A stretch of 64,000 bases of DNA, from assembly GCF_004298145.1 (NCBI RefSeq), contig NZ_SCRH01000030.1, positions 1 to 64,000 of the forward strand. The letters are read 5' to 3'. The translations under genes and the position numbers were made by a program. The notes under the pieces are model-generated. The model did no database searches. It was given only the letters and a program-made list of their open reading frames with translations, and was not told where the DNA came from. Shown here piece by piece: positions 9,912 through 19,520 of this stretch (position 1 is its first letter; each line of letters starts with the position of its first letter). The DNA comes from Mycobacterium sp. (GTDB taxonomy: Bacteria; Actinomycetota; Actinomycetes; Mycobacteriales; Mycobacteriaceae).

Positions 9912-10649
9912 ATGAACACACCCCCGATTGCGTCGGCCCGCGAGTGGGCGGCCGCGCACCGACAACTGCTGGAAAAGGAGAAGGAACTCACCCGGGCCCG
10001 TGACGCGCTTGCGGCCCTGCGGCGGCGGATGCCGTGGCTGGCCGTGGACTCCGACTACGAGTTCGAGGGTCCCGAGGGCAAGGTCAGCCTGCGGGGCCTG
10101 TTCCAGGGCAGGCGTCAACTGGTGGTCTACCGCGCCTTCTACGGGCCCGACATCGACGGCTGGCCCGAGCACGGCTGCCGCGGCTGTTCGATGATGGCCG
10201 ATCATGTCGGCAACCTCGCCCACCTGAACGCCCGCGACACCACGCTGGTGTTCGCCTCGCGGGCACCGCAGCCCGACATCGAGCGCCTGAAGGCCCGGAT
10301 GGATTGGAAGATGCCGTGGTACACGATCACCGACGGCTTTGACGCCGACTTCGGCGTGGACGAATGGCACGGCACCAACGCCTTCATCCGTGACGGCGAT
10401 CGGGTGTTTCGCACCTACTTCGTCAATAACCGCGGCGACGAGGCGCTGGGGACCACCTGGAGCTTCCTGGACATGACCGCGCTCGGACGCCAGGAAAACT
10501 GGGAGGATTCGCCCGAGGGCTACCCGCAGACCGCTCCCTACGAATGGTGGGACTGGCACGACAGATACGGCGAACGCGAGCCGTCACGCTGGTTCGGTGA
10601 GCCCGACCCGAACGATCCCAACGACATCCGGCCGCCGCGCGGGAGCTAA
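9912..10649 (+). CDS. DUF899 thioredoxin-like protein
   Basis: This 245-residue protein belongs to DUF899, a family with a thioredoxin-like fold. The family core is visible: VVYRAFYGPD, HGCRGCSMMADHVGN with a CxxC pair, ASRAPQPDIERLKARMDW, and a Trp- and Tyr-rich C-terminus (YEWWDWHDRYGE). An N-terminal coiled-coil-like stretch (LLEKEKELTRARDALAALRRR) is typical. The biochemical role is not established; the CxxC suggests redox or metal chemistry. An AAAGG site precedes ATG 9912. It follows the SDR closely and probably shares its transcript. Confidence 0.88.
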   Translation: MNTPPIASAREWAAAHRQLLEKEKELTRARDALAALRRRMPWLAVDSDYEFEGPEGKVSLRGLFQGRRQLVVYRAFYGPDIDGWPEHGCRGCSMMADHVGNLAHLNARDTTLVFASRAPQPDIERLKARMDWKMPWYTITDGFDADFGVDEWHGTNAFIRDGDRVFRTYFVNNRGDEALGTTWSFLDMTALGRQENWEDSPEGYPQTAPYEWWDWHDRYGEREPSRWFGEPDPNDPNDIRPPRGS

Positions 10650-10771
10650 GTGGCGCAGCGCGTTTGGCATTTTTCACCTCGACCGCAACGGAGTGACAAA
10701 GCCCGAGAATCACGAATGCGCGGTAGCCGTCGACCGGCTACTCGCGCAATATTTCGCCGAGAACTCCGCGG

Positions 10772-11002
10772 CTATAAAATTCGGTGGTTCGCCCTGCCGA
10801 CGTGATACCCAGCGGGGAATGATTTCTCGATGACCTGCAGCTGGTGGTCCACCCGGGACTCGAGTTCGAGCACCACGCAGTCGCTGAGCGCCTTCGATTC
10901 GAGAACTATGTACCGCCGACCACAATCGGTGATCGGGTCGCCCGAGTGCAATTTCTCGACCGGCACCGACTCCGGAGTTCCATCTGCCTCCATCCATGAC
11001 AC
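10772..11002 (-). CDS. Small hypothetical protein
   Basis: A 76-residue open frame starting at GTG 11002, or possibly at ATG 10993. I do not recognise it. The predicted protein has balanced composition with alternating hydrophobic residues (YIVLESKALSDCVVLELESRV), as in a small beta-rich domain, and does not look like an out-of-frame shadow. No other gene covers this stretch. No strong ribosome-binding site is visible. It lies directly upstream of nothing on its own strand, with the DUF899 gene convergent on its left. Treat it as tentative. Confidence 0.4.
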   Translation of the reverse strand: MSWMEADGTPESVPVEKLHSGDPITDCGRRYIVLESKALSDCVVLELESRVDHQLQVIEKSFPAGYHVGRANHRIL

Positions 11003-11036
11003 GCTAGGTCAATTCCGCGGCCGACGGAATAGATCG

Positions 11037-11414
11037 TTACGTGGGGCCGGGCCGCCGCTGCTTGAAAAACACGCTCACCCGCGAGATGAGGCCGTCAGTG
11101 TCCTGCTCGAAAAGGATGCATTCGGGCCACGTGGTCGCAACGCCGTCGATCTCGAATGTCTCGGACAGCTCGGCGAACGAGACCCTGGAGTCCACGTGCG
11201 AGACGCGGTGCACGTGCAACCGATGGCCCGGCATATCGGTGCATACCTTGCGCAGGTAGGCGACATAGTGCGCCTTGCCCTCGACGACGTCGCAAAACGG
11301 GCCCTCCCGGGTCAGGCCTTGTTCAGCGATGGTGTCGGCCAGTCCGTCCCAGTCGTGAGCGGCCAGGCATTCCAGATAGCGCTCGACCACTTGACCTTGC
11401 GGCGCGTCGCCCAT
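11037..11414 (-). CDS. NTF2-like / SnoaL-fold protein
   Basis: A 125-residue single-domain protein of the NTF2-like superfamily: the N-terminal helix pair (VVERYLECLAAHDWDGLADTI) is followed by the curved sheet (HRLHVHRVSHVDSRVSFAELSETFEIDG). Members of this fold range from isomerases and cyclases to small ligand binders, and no catalytic motif decides between them. ATG 11414 is preceded by GGAG at normal spacing. It is divergent from the SRPBCC gene with a gap of only 66 bases. The two small ligand-pocket folds side by side may bind related hydrophobic molecules, which is inference. Confidence 0.75.
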   Translation of the reverse strand: MGDAPQGQVVERYLECLAAHDWDGLADTIAEQGLTREGPFCDVVEGKAHYVAYLRKVCTDMPGHRLHVHRVSHVDSRVSFAELSETFEIDGVATTWPECILFEQDTDGLISRVSVFFKQRRPGPT

Positions 11415-11480
11415 GATGTCTCCGCTCCTCGCACTGCGCCGAGCGTAACGCCAGGGCGAAAAAACCGGCAGACTGTCGCC

Positions 11481-11963
11481 GTGGCGTTACATTCGCGGGG
11501 CCGGTCGTTGTTTTTCGTCCACGCCGACCGGACGCTGTCCGAGCAGGTGCCCGCGCCACCCGATGCGGTGCGCGATTTCTACGTGGACCTGGACAACATC
11601 AAACTCGTGCACCCGCTGATCGTGTCGGTGGAAACGCTGTCCCGCAGCGAAACCCAGGATGGCTACCAACAGGCTTACCGGGTGGTCGACCGAATTCCAC
11701 TGGGGCCGTTCACGATGCGGACCTCCTATCGGGCGCGGCTGCGAGTGCCCGCCAGCGGCGACGTGCTGACGGAGGCCGATCAGTCGCCCGGGGTGCGGCT
11801 ACGCGGCAGCGTGAGTTTCGACCCGGTCGACGGCGGCACCCGGGTCACCGAGCGGATCGGGATCACCGCCCCACGGCTGCTGGCCGGGGTGACGATTCGC
11901 GAGGGGGTCAAGGCGCATATCAAGATGCTGGCCGGCATTCGGAGGCACTTCGAATCCGGTTGA
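11481..11963 (+). CDS. SRPBCC (START/Bet v 1-like) family protein
   Basis: A 160-residue protein of the polyketide-cyclase/START-like fold. Visible are the N-terminal strand and helix (SEQVPAPPDAVRDFYVDLDN), the conserved central turn HPLIVSVETL, and the long C-terminal helix (IREGVKAHIKMLAGIRRHF). The fold usually binds a hydrophobic ligand. The frame is open from 10830, but that extension is antisense to other genes and unlike protein. GTG 11481 is the first plausible start. No ribosome-binding site precedes it, and a CAGACT hexamer seven bases upstream would fit a leaderless transcript. The ligand is unknown. Confidence 0.7.
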   Translation: MALHSRGRSLFFVHADRTLSEQVPAPPDAVRDFYVDLDNIKLVHPLIVSVETLSRSETQDGYQQAYRVVDRIPLGPFTMRTSYRARLRVPASGDVLTEADQSPGVRLRGSVSFDPVDGGTRVTERIGITAPRLLAGVTIREGVKAHIKMLAGIRRHFESG

Positions 11964-11983
11964 CCAGTGCGAAGATGAGTTGG

Positions 11984-13144
11984 TCACACCCCGGCGAAAT
12001 CGATGACGCCGCGAATGTTGCGCCCCTCGCGCAGGTCCACGAACGCCTCGTTGATCTGGTCGAGGCGGTAGTGACGGGTGACCAACTCGTCGAGTTTCAC
12101 GGCGCCCGCCTGATACAACGACAGCAGCAACGGCACGCTCGTGCGGGGATTCATCCCGCCGTACAGCGCCCCCCTGAGCTGTTTGGCCGACAGCGTCATC
12201 TCCTGCAGGACCAACGGAATCGGAGGCTCGGTGAACGGGGTGATGCCGGTGAGCACACAGATCCCGCCTTTGCGAAGCAGCGCCATCGCCAACGGGATCA
12301 ACTCCGCGCGCACCACGCCGGGACAGACCACGACGCGGTCGGCCATCAGGCCGGCGGTGATCTCCTTGACCAACGGAATCGCGTCCTGAGCGGTGGCGGC
12401 GGTGTGGGTGGCACCGAAGATCTTGGCCGAATCCCGCTTGGAATCAACCGGATCCACCGCGACGACATATTTTGCGCCGACGGCGCGCGCTCCCTGCAGG
12501 GCGTTCATTCCGACGCCGCCGGCGCCGATGACGACCACGGTGTCGCCGGGTTCGGTGCCCGCCGACACCGTCGCGGAACCCCAGCCGGTGCTGACGCCGC
12601 AGGACACGAGTGAGGCGGCATGGAACGGAATCGCGTCGTCGATCTTGATGACCGATCTCTCCGACAGCACGGCATATTCCGCGAACGTACCGAGTTGCCC
12701 ATAGGCCAACAGGTTTTCGTCGCCGAGATGCCGGCGGCACGTACCGTCGGTGGGCATTTCCCGCACGAACAGGCTCGCGCCGATGTCGCAGAGGTAACTC
12801 TGGCCGTCCACACAGAACCGGCAACTGCCGCACGCGGGAATGAAGGAGAGCGCCACGTGATCCCCGGGCCGCACCGTCGTCACGCCCGGCCCGACTTCTT
12901 CGACGACGCCGGCACCCTCGTGACCGCCGAGCAGCGGGAACCAGTCCGGTGCGGGTTGACCGCTCGCGGCCAGCACCTCGGGGGTCGGTACCACGTCGCC
13001 GGTGAACAGGTGGTCATCGGAGTGGCAGATTCCGGCAACGGCCATTCGCACCAGGACTTCACCGCCACGGGGCGGGTCGAGCTCGATCTCACGGATCTCC
13101 CAGTCCCTGCCGACCCCGCGGATCACAGCGGCACGACACTTCAT
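11984..13144 (-). CDS. Zinc-dependent medium-chain alcohol dehydrogenase
   Basis: A 386-residue MDR-family alcohol dehydrogenase. Catalytic zinc ligands are Cys40 (GICHSDDH) and the His74-Glu75 pair (GGHEGAG). The structural zinc lobe has Cys105, 108, 111 and 119 (CGSCRFCVDGQSYLC). The NAD motif is VVVIGAGGVGMNALQG. It resembles mycobacterial AdhD and the NDMA-dependent alcohol dehydrogenases, which often keep their nicotinamide bound. ATG 13144 is chosen over 13171 because AAGGAG lies six bases before it and because it overlaps the upstream ligase stop as ATGA. It is the last gene of the six-gene leftward arm of the catabolic divergon and may oxidise a hydroxy-acid or alcohol intermediate. 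Confidence 0.88.
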   Translation of the reverse strand: MKCRAAVIRGVGRDWEIREIELDPPRGGEVLVRMAVAGICHSDDHLFTGDVVPTPEVLAASGQPAPDWFPLLGGHEGAGVVEEVGPGVTTVRPGDHVALSFIPACGSCRFCVDGQSYLCDIGASLFVREMPTDGTCRRHLGDENLLAYGQLGTFAEYAVLSERSVIKIDDAIPFHAASLVSCGVSTGWGSATVSAGTEPGDTVVVIGAGGVGMNALQGARAVGAKYVVAVDPVDSKRDSAKIFGATHTAATAQDAIPLVKEITAGLMADRVVVCPGVVRAELIPLAMALLRKGGICVLTGITPFTEPPIPLVLQEMTLSAKQLRGALYGGMNPRTSVPLLLSLYQAGAVKLDELVTRHYRLDQINEAFVDLREGRNIRGVIDFAGV

Positions 13145-14661
13145 TGCGATCTCCTTGATGTCTCGTGGCATTCGAGGCGCCGCGGGGGCTGCGGCGCCAG
13201 GCCGGCCCGCAGTTCGCGCTTGAGCACCTTGCCGTAGCTGTTTTTCGGTAGCTCGTCGACGAATTCGTAGCGCTTGGGCCGTTTGAAGCGGGCGATGCGC
13301 CGCAACAGATGCGCGTCCAGCGCCGCGGGATCGACGGCGCCGACGATGAATGCGACCACCACCTCACCCCACTCGGCGTCGGGCGTGCCCACCACGCACG
13401 CCTCCGCGACGCCGGGATGTTCGAGCAGGACCTCCTCCACTTCCCGGGGGTAGATGTTGCTGCCGCCGCTGATGACGACGTCCTTCGATCGATCCCGCAG
13501 CGTGAGAAACCCGCGCGCGTCGAACGAACCCATGTCGCCGGTGTAGAGCCAGCCGTCTTTGAGCGTGGCGCGGGTCGCGCCGGGGTTTTGCCAGTAGCCC
13601 GACATGACCGCGTCGCCGCGGCACACGATTTCGCCGATCTCGCCGGCGGGCGCCGGGTGGCCGTCCGCGCGCAGCACCGCGACCTCCATGCCGGACCGCG
13701 CATAGCCGACCGACCCCAGGATCGCTTCGTCGTCGGATTCGTGGTCGGCACAACGCAGCCCGGTGATGGTCATCGGTGACTCGCCCTGCCCGTAAATCTG
13801 CGCGAAGATCGGGCCGAACGCCGTGATCGCCTTCCGCAGGCTTTCGACGTACATCGGCCCGCCGCCGTAGACGATCGCCTTGAGGTTGGCCGGACGGCCG
13901 CGGCCCGTATCGACCAGCCGTTGCACCATCGTCGGGGCCAGAAAGGCGCTGCCGGCCGGGTGGTGCTCGCAGAGGTCGAGGAACTCGTCGGGATCGAACG
14001 CGCCCGATGCGGGCACCACCTGGCGGGCGGCGCGCAGCACGTACGGCAGGACGTAGAGGCCGGAGCCGTGCGACATCGGTGCCGCGTGCAGCAGGCTGCA
14101 GCCCTCGTCCGGGGCGTCGATGTCGGCGAGGTGGGCGACGGCCATCGCCGTGAGGTTGCGGTGCGACAGCATCGCACCCTTCGATCGGCCGGTCGTTCCG
14201 CTGGTGTAGAACAGCCACGCCAGCGCCGACGGGTCGGTGGTCGGCGGCACCGACGGGGCGACGTCGAGCCGGCGCGAATAGGCTTCGGAATCAAGGGTTT
14301 CGACGGGTGCAATGGTCAGGGATTCCAGTTCGGCGCCGATCGCCGAGGAGGCGAACACCTGCGCTGCGCCCGCGTCGTCGAGGATCTGGACCATCTCGTG
14401 CGGATGCAGCTTGTAGTTGATGGGGACGACGACGCACTCGGCGGCCCAGATCGCGAACATCAGCTCGATGATCTCGGGACGGTTGTGGGTCGCGATCGCG
14501 ATGCGAGCGCCCGCCGCGTGCTGTTGCCGGATCGACGCGGCCAGGCGTAACGCCCGGTCCCGCAACCCAGCCCAGGTGCACAGGCAGCGATCCCCGTGAT
14601 ACACGGCGCCGCGATCGGGGAACCGGCTCGCGGCATGGTCAAGCGCCACGAAGAGATTCAT
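13141..14661 (-). CDS. Acyl-CoA ligase (AMP-forming), leftward catabolic arm
   Basis: A 506-residue ANL-superfamily ligase that would activate a carboxylic acid to its CoA thioester. Signatures in order: [12 protein letters not shown] (ATP loop), YGQGESP (A5), [10 protein letters not shown] (A7), [15 protein letters not shown] (A8), [11 protein letters not shown] with the catalytic Lys. ATG 14661 overlaps the stop of the upstream SDR as ATGA, and its own stop overlaps the alcohol dehydrogenase start as ATGA. The frame stays open far upstream, but that part is antisense-like shadow of the SDR. A second ligase sits two genes upstream, so the pathway probably activates two different acids. The substrate cannot be read from sequence. 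Confidence 0.88.
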   Translation of the reverse strand: MNLFVALDHAASRFPDRGAVYHGDRCLCTWAGLRDRALRLAASIRQQHAAGARIAIATHNRPEIIELMFAIWAAECVVVPINYKLHPHEMVQILDDAGAAQVFASSAIGAELESLTIAPVETLDSEAYSRRLDVAPSVPPTTDPSALAWLFYTSGTTGRSKGAMLSHRNLTAMAVAHLADIDAPDEGCSLLHAAPMSHGSGLYVLPYVLRAARQVVPASGAFDPDEFLDLCEHHPAGSAFLAPTMVQRLVDTGRGRPANLKAIVYGGGPMYVESLRKAITAFGPIFAQIYGQGESPMTITGLRCADHESDDEAILGSVGYARSGMEVAVLRADGHPAPAGEIGEIVCRGDAVMSGYWQNPGATRATLKDGWLYTGDMGSFDARGFLTLRDRSKDVVISGGSNIYPREVEEVLLEHPGVAEACVVGTPDAEWGEVVVAFIVGAVDPAALDAHLLRRIARFKRPKRYEFVDELPKNSYGKVLKRELRAGLAPQPPRRLECHETSRRSQ

Positions 14662-15431
14662 CGCTCGATCCACTGCGAGGACAAGGCGAACTCCGATAGA
14701 TATTTCGTCGAACTCCATCCGCCGTCGACGACGATCGTCTGGCCGTTGATGAAACTTCCGCCCGGCGAGCACAGAAAGGCGACGGTGCTGGCGATGTCGT
14801 CGATGCGGCCCAACCGCTGATGCGGCGTCATCTCGGTGTTGATCTTGCGGAATCGCTCGTCCTTCAACCGCTTCTCGACCATCGGCGTCACCGTCACCCC
14901 GGGCGCGACGGCGTTGCAGCGGATGCCGGAGGCGCCGTACTGGCAGGCGATGTGAGTGGTCAGCGCGGTCAGGCCGCCCTTGGCGGCGGAGTAGGCGCCG
15001 CCGCGCAGGCCGCCGACGACCGCGAACGTCGATGTCACGTTGACGATCGCCGACCCGGGTCCCATGTGTGGCAGCACGTCGCGCGCGAGGCGGAAAGGTG
15101 CGCGCAGCATCAAACCCAGGAAGTAGTCCAGGGTCTCGTCGTCGGTTTCGTGCAGCGGCTTGGGGCTGCCCACTCCAGCGTTGTTGATCAGGAAGTCGAT
15201 GTGGCCCCACCGGGCCACGGCGAGGTCCACGATGCGGCGCGGCGCGTCGTCGTCGGTCAAGTCGACAGCAAGCGTCGCAACGCGATCCGGATCGTTGACC
15301 GTTTTTTCCAGCTCGCCCAGCCGGTCCTGGTCGCGGCCCGTGCCCAGGACCGCCATGCCCATCTCGGCGAGCTTCGTGGCGCACCCCAGGCCGATGCCGC
15401 CGCTTGCTCCCGTGACGATTGCGACCTGCAT
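14658..15431 (-). CDS. Short-chain dehydrogenase/reductase, leftward catabolic arm
   Basis: A 257-residue classical SDR, FabG-like. It has TGASGGIG (cofactor), NNAGVG, the catalytic Ser in VNVTST, YSAAKGG (Tyr-x3-Lys), and a C-terminal [10 protein letters not shown] stretch. ATG 15431 is favoured over 15440: the purine box AAGGA lies eight bases before it, and the upstream ligase stop ends one base earlier. Its stop overlaps the next ligase start. Such enzymes oxidise secondary alcohols to ketones or reduce the reverse; in this operon it could supply or use a cyclic ketone. Confidence 0.87.
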   Translation of the reverse strand: MQVAIVTGASGGIGLGCATKLAEMGMAVLGTGRDQDRLGELEKTVNDPDRVATLAVDLTDDDAPRRIVDLAVARWGHIDFLINNAGVGSPKPLHETDDETLDYFLGLMLRAPFRLARDVLPHMGPGSAIVNVTSTFAVVGGLRGGAYSAAKGGLTALTTHIACQYGASGIRCNAVAPGVTVTPMVEKRLKDERFRKINTEMTPHQRLGRIDDIASTVAFLCSPGGSFINGQTIVVDGGWSSTKYLSEFALSSQWIER

Positions 15432-15432
15432 C

Positions 15433-17067
15433 TCACCCATCCTTTGTCTCCGCCCGTGTGAGAGCCGCTCGGATCCGATGCTTGAGAACCTTGCCAGCGT
15501 CGTTCTTCGGCAGGGCATCGGTGATCACGACCTGTTCGGGTGCCTTGAATTTGGCGACCCCCTTGCTGACCAGCAGCGCGAGCAGGCTCGCGACGTCCGG
15601 GGCCTTCGCGCCGGTGGGGACGATCACCGCACAAGCCCGTTCCCCCCTGCGTTCGTCGGGCAGGCCGACCACCGCGATCTCGGCGATGCCGGGATGGTCG
15701 GCGAGCAGGTCCTCGACTTCCTTGGCCGAGATGTTCTCGCCGCTGCGGATGATGACGTCCTTGGCCCGGCCGGTCACGACGAGGTACCGATCTTCGGCAC
15801 CGGCTGAGACCCAGCGCCCAAGATCGCCGGTGCGGAAAAACCCTGCGGCATCAAAGCAGTCCGCGTCGTCTTGCCGATGGCGGTAACCCTGCAGCATCTG
15901 CGGGCCGCGCACGCAGATCTCCCCGTCACCCGCGGGCGCGGCCTCGTGTGCGACAAGCTTGATCTCGGCGATGCCGGCCCTGCCGTCGGTGTCCGCCGCG
16001 CGGTCCGCCTCGTCCGGCCGTGGCGCTCCGATGGTCGTCACCGGGACTTCCGTGCAGCCGTACACCCGGGTAACCACCGCATGATCGAAATACTGTGCGG
16101 CGCCGCGAATCAGCGACGGTGATACCGATGCGCCACCGCAGATGAACACCTTCAGGTCGGGCAGGCGGGTGCCGGCACGCTCGGCGGCGGACAGCAGCTG
16201 CTGTAGAAACGGTGTGGCCCCCGCCATGTGGGTGCACCGTTCAGTGTTCATCAGAGCGACCGCCTCCGACGGATCCCACCGGTCCATCAGCACGGCGGTC
16301 GTGCCCAGCAGCAGCGGGCATTCGAAGGCGTAGATCGAGCCGCCGATATGGGCGACCGGCGAGGGGACCAGGAACGCGTCGCTCGGATCGATCATCCAGT
16401 GGTCGCGGATCTGACAGATCAGGGCGTGTATCGAATTGTGGGTGTGCAGGACGCCTTTCGGCCGGCTCGTGGTGCCGGATGTGTAGAGGATCATCCGCAC
16501 GGAATCGGGGTCCAGTGCCGGAAGCGACAGGGCAGCCGGCGGCCGGCCTATCAGGTCCGGATAGTGTGTGTGCGATCCGGCATGCCTGGTTTCGGAGCCG
16601 CGCAGCACCACCACCTCCGGCGCCGGGTTCATCGTGGCCGTCACGCGTTCGACCATCGCCGCGTAGTCGTGGCCGCCGTAGTGGTGTGGGACGAAAACGA
16701 TTGCGGTGCCGGCGTCTTCGAGGATGAAACGTAGGTCGTGGTCGCGCAGCGACGGCAGGATCGGGTTCACCACCATGCCGGCCAGTGTCGCGCCCAGATA
16801 AATGACGGCGGCCTCGTGCCAGTTGGGCAGCATGAACGACACGACGCTGCCGGTGGGCATGCGTGACAGCAGGGCGGCCGCGAGCCCGCGTGCCTGCGCG
16901 TAGAGTGTGGCGCAGTCAAGCCGAACTTCCCTGTCCACCAACACCGTTCGTTCGGGCGATCGCTCGGCGGCCGTGCGCAGGGAATCCGCCAGCGTGGTGT
17001 GCACCCACAGCCCGTGCCGGTATGACTCTGATGCATGCGCCGCGTCGTGGCGGGTCCCGGTGATCAA
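15433..17067 (-). CDS. Acyl-CoA ligase, cyclohexanecarboxylate-CoA ligase-like
   Basis: A 544-residue AMP-forming ligase with [22 protein letters not shown] (A5), FRTGDLGRW (A7), [20 protein letters not shown] (A8) and [12 protein letters not shown] (catalytic Lys). The A8 hinge with [10 protein letters not shown] and the overall pattern recall ligases acting on alicyclic acids, such as cyclohexanecarboxylate; that is a resemblance, not proof. The first in-frame start is TTG 17067, one base after the gntR stop, which fits translational coupling but is an unusual start codon. GTG codons further in are alternatives. It sits between gntR and an SDR in an unbroken operon. Confidence 0.86.
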   Translation of the reverse strand: MITGTRHDAAHASESYRHGLWVHTTLADSLRTAAERSPERTVLVDREVRLDCATLYAQARGLAAALLSRMPTGSVVSFMLPNWHEAAVIYLGATLAGMVVNPILPSLRDHDLRFILEDAGTAIVFVPHHYGGHDYAAMVERVTATMNPAPEVVVLRGSETRHAGSHTHYPDLIGRPPAALSLPALDPDSVRMILYTSGTTSRPKGVLHTHNSIHALICQIRDHWMIDPSDAFLVPSPVAHIGGSIYAFECPLLLGTTAVLMDRWDPSEAVALMNTERCTHMAGATPFLQQLLSAAERAGTRLPDLKVFICGGASVSPSLIRGAAQYFDHAVVTRVYGCTEVPVTTIGAPRPDEADRAADTDGRAGIAEIKLVAHEAAPAGDGEICVRGPQMLQGYRHRQDDADCFDAAGFFRTGDLGRWVSAGAEDRYLVVTGRAKDVIIRSGENISAKEVEDLLADHPGIAEIAVVGLPDERRGERACAVIVPTGAKAPDVASLLALLVSKGVAKFKAPEQVVITDALPKNDAGKVLKHRIRAALTRAETKDG

Positions 17068-17068
17068 C

Positions 17069-17818
17069 TCAACCGGCCTGACCGGTGACGCGACGCATGG
17101 TCATCGCGTACCGGAACCTCGACGACAGGTGGGTGTTGATCGTCACCTGGGCCACCTCGCCGTCGGAGGTCGTGTAGGTGCGCCGCATCTGCAGCGCGGC
17201 CGTTCCCGCTTCGACGCCGAGACCGTCGGCCAGTTCCGGCGACAACAGGACGGCCGCGATCTCCTGGTGCAACTGGGAAACGCTCACCCCGAACAGGTCC
17301 TCGATCAACGGAAAGATCGGGCCGGCATGGCGTTGCAGCAGCCGGCCGACCGCCGCGAAACCGCGGCTGATGTAGTACTCCGTTCGGCAGATGGGCACCG
17401 ATGCGCCATCGGCCTGCCGGTAGCCGCGCACCGAGAGCCACTGGGTGCCGGCCTCGAGCCCGGTCCGGGCGGCGAGTTCGTCATCGATCGTCACCATCGC
17501 GTTGGATTCGATGGTCAGCTGCGCGCCGGCGGCGAACGCGAGGAGGTCGTCGATCGACATCGCGTCCTGGGCATAGGAACTCGACGCCGGACGGGGGACC
17601 ACCCGGGTGCCCGCCCGCGGTCGGGACGCGACCAGGTTGTCCTCGCGCAGCCGGCGCAGCGCTTCGCGGACGGTGTAGCGGCTCACCGCGAAGCGTTCGC
17701 ACAGCTGGTACTCGGTCGGCAGTTGCGAGCCCACCGGGTACACCCCGTCGACGATCTCCTTGCGCAGCGTGCGCGCGATCTGGAGGTAGCGGTGGTCGCC
17801 CGCGACGGCCTGGGACAT
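17069..17818 (-). CDS. GntR-family regulator (HutC/UTRA type)
   Basis: A 249-residue transcription factor. The N-terminal winged helix-turn-helix is typical GntR (IARTLRKEIVDGVYPVGSQL, YQLCERFAVSRYTVREALRRL). A UTRA-type effector domain follows from about residue 95 (WLSVRGYRQADGASVPICRTEYYI). Such proteins usually repress catabolic genes until a pathway metabolite binds. The gene lies inside the leftward arm, its start overlapping the propeller gene stop as TGATG, so it probably controls its own operon and the divergent seven-gene arm. The paired palindromes at 19481-19494 and 19577-19590 are the obvious candidate operators. Confidence 0.88.
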   Translation of the reverse strand: MSQAVAGDHRYLQIARTLRKEIVDGVYPVGSQLPTEYQLCERFAVSRYTVREALRRLREDNLVASRPRAGTRVVPRPASSSYAQDAMSIDDLLAFAAGAQLTIESNAMVTIDDELAARTGLEAGTQWLSVRGYRQADGASVPICRTEYYISRGFAAVGRLLQRHAGPIFPLIEDLFGVSVSQLHQEIAAVLLSPELADGLGVEAGTAALQMRRTYTTSDGEVAQVTINTHLSSRFRYAMTMRRVTGQAG

Positions 17819-19428
17819 CAGCGACCGTGTCCTGCCGGGCGCAAGGCCAGAACGCTGCCGTCGCCGTCGGCCGAGATGTACAGCGTTCCGTCGGCCGCGG
17901 CGGTGATACCGGCGAAGGGGCCTTGCGGTCCGGAAAACGGTGGCATGCCGCGCAGCGGCTTGGGCGTCAAGCCCGGCGGGGGGCCGACCGGCAGCCCGGA
18001 CGCGACCGTCTGGCGCGCGTGGCCGCTCAGATCGAAGGCGATCAACTCCTTGGCGCCGGCGTCGACGACGTAGAGCACGTCGCCCTGGACCAGAATACCC
18101 TGCGGGCGTTGCAGATCGGCGACGACGGTGTCGACTCTCGACCCGTTCACCCGGACCACCCGCCCGGCGCCGGCCTCCGCCACCAGAGCGGTCCCGTCGG
18201 CGTCGATCGCGACGCCGACCGGCTCACGCAGATCGGTCGCCAGCACCTCGGTGGCCCCCGACCGCAGCGACAGCACCCGCCCGGTGCCCAACTCCGCAAA
18301 CACCACACCGCCCGGGCTCACCGCGACGCCATAAAGCTGGTCGAAACCGTCTGCCAGCACGTCGCTTTCGCTCGCCTCGGGTCGGTAGCGGGCGACCTGG
18401 CCGCCCGATGTCGTGACGACGAACTCGCCGGGCCCGCTCGCGGCGACGCCGCGCAGGAATCCGGGATAGCCTGGGCTGAACAACATTCCGACGGTGTGCA
18501 GGGAGCCGTCGGGCAAGGCGATGTAAAAGTACGTGCCGTCGGCGATGTAGAGCTGCCCGTCGTGGCCCACCGCCAGGTCCATCGGCCAGTTGAGCCCACC
18601 GGGCAACACGGATGCCACCGTGCCGTCGGGTGATATCTCGGTGATCTCGCCGGTGAAATTGGATACGAACAGCCGGTCGCCGACGAAGGTGCAGTTGTCC
18701 AGGCCCGGATTCAGCTGGGCCAGCAGCCGCCGTTCGCCGCTGCGAGGATCGATGCGCAGCACCTGCCCGCTCGCGACCTGTGTCGACACGATGTAGCCCT
18801 GTGCGTCGAACTTGACCGAGTCGGGGACACCGAGATCGCCCGTGACACACTGTGGTTCGCCGCCGTCGGGGTCGACGCGCCAGATCTCGTTGGCGCCCAT
18901 CACCGGGAAGTACAGCAGGCCGTCCGGTCCGACCTCCATCGCGTTCGGTGAGGGCACGTTCTCCAACAGCACCCGCGGCGGGCCGCCCCCCAGGTCGAAT
19001 TCCAGCAGCCGTCCACCCGCACGGCATTCACCGATGAACAGCCGACCCCGGTGGAAGGTGATGCCGTTGGCCGATGGCACGTCGTCGCGCAGCACTCGTG
19101 TCCGACCGCTGGTGTCGCGCACGCTGACCCGGCCGTCCATCACCTCGGTCGCGTACAGGTTGCCGCTCGCGTCGAACGCGACGTCGTCGGGTGCCACGAT
19201 GTCGCCACCCTTGGGGCTGGCGGTCGCCAGCTCCCCGGTGCGGTGATCCAGCGCGCTGATCTGGCTGCCGGTCACCTGGGCGATATAGATGCGGCCGTCC
19301 GGGCCGGTGCGCAAGCCGTTGGCGCCGAACAGCCGGCTGGGCGCGGTGATCCGCTCGAGCCCCCAGCCGTGCGCGACATCGATCGGGTGTGCCGGCGCAT
19401 ACCGCGATGGCTGCGTTGAGATGGACAT
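17818..19428 (-). CDS. NHL-repeat / SMP-30-like beta-propeller protein
   Basis: A 536-residue protein made almost entirely of propeller repeats. Motifs such as GPDGRIYIAQ, DASGNLYATEV, GPDGLLYFPV, GHDGQLYIADG, SPGGVVFAELG, DADGTALVAEAG and AADGTLYISADG recur about every 40-50 residues, enough for one large or two ordinary propellers. SMP-30/gluconolactonase proteins have one propeller of about 300 residues, so this is roughly double length. No signal peptide is seen. As the first gene of the leftward arm, opposite a Baeyer-Villiger monooxygenase, it could be the lactonase that opens the resulting lactone. That is inference; it could instead be a binding or scaffold protein. Confidence 0.75.
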   Translation of the reverse strand: MSISTQPSRYAPAHPIDVAHGWGLERITAPSRLFGANGLRTGPDGRIYIAQVTGSQISALDHRTGELATASPKGGDIVAPDDVAFDASGNLYATEVMDGRVSVRDTSGRTRVLRDDVPSANGITFHRGRLFIGECRAGGRLLEFDLGGGPPRVLLENVPSPNAMEVGPDGLLYFPVMGANEIWRVDPDGGEPQCVTGDLGVPDSVKFDAQGYIVSTQVASGQVLRIDPRSGERRLLAQLNPGLDNCTFVGDRLFVSNFTGEITEISPDGTVASVLPGGLNWPMDLAVGHDGQLYIADGTYFYIALPDGSLHTVGMLFSPGYPGFLRGVAASGPGEFVVTTSGGQVARYRPEASESDVLADGFDQLYGVAVSPGGVVFAELGTGRVLSLRSGATEVLATDLREPVGVAIDADGTALVAEAGAGRVVRVNGSRVDTVVADLQRPQGILVQGDVLYVVDAGAKELIAFDLSGHARQTVASGLPVGPPPGLTPKPLRGMPPFSGPQGPFAGITAAADGTLYISADGDGSVLALRPAGHGR

Positions 19429-19480
19429 GCTCGCCGAGGTCCTTCCGTCAGCCGGTTGGGCTGGACGTTATCAATTCCTC

Positions 19481-19494
19481 GTAGTCCAGACAAT
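19481..19494. promoter_or_regulatory. Candidate operator, left copy (GTCC-A-GACAA core)
   Basis: The sequence GTAGTCCAGACAAT matches the perfect palindrome at 19577-19590 at 10 of 14 positions and keeps its GTCC-N-GACAA core. It lies 53 bases upstream of the propeller gene start, where it would overlap the promoter of the leftward arm. The probable binder is the GntR protein encoded in that arm. This is inferred from repetition, symmetry and position. Confidence 0.5.
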
Positions 19495-19520
19495 AGCCGC
19501 CAAAGCATTGCGGGCCGATC

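Noticed and set aside
14662..15384. An N-terminal extension of the ligase at 13141-14661
   Set aside because: It would be a second frame through the SDR gene; the ATG at 14661 overlaps the SDR stop and gives normal family length.
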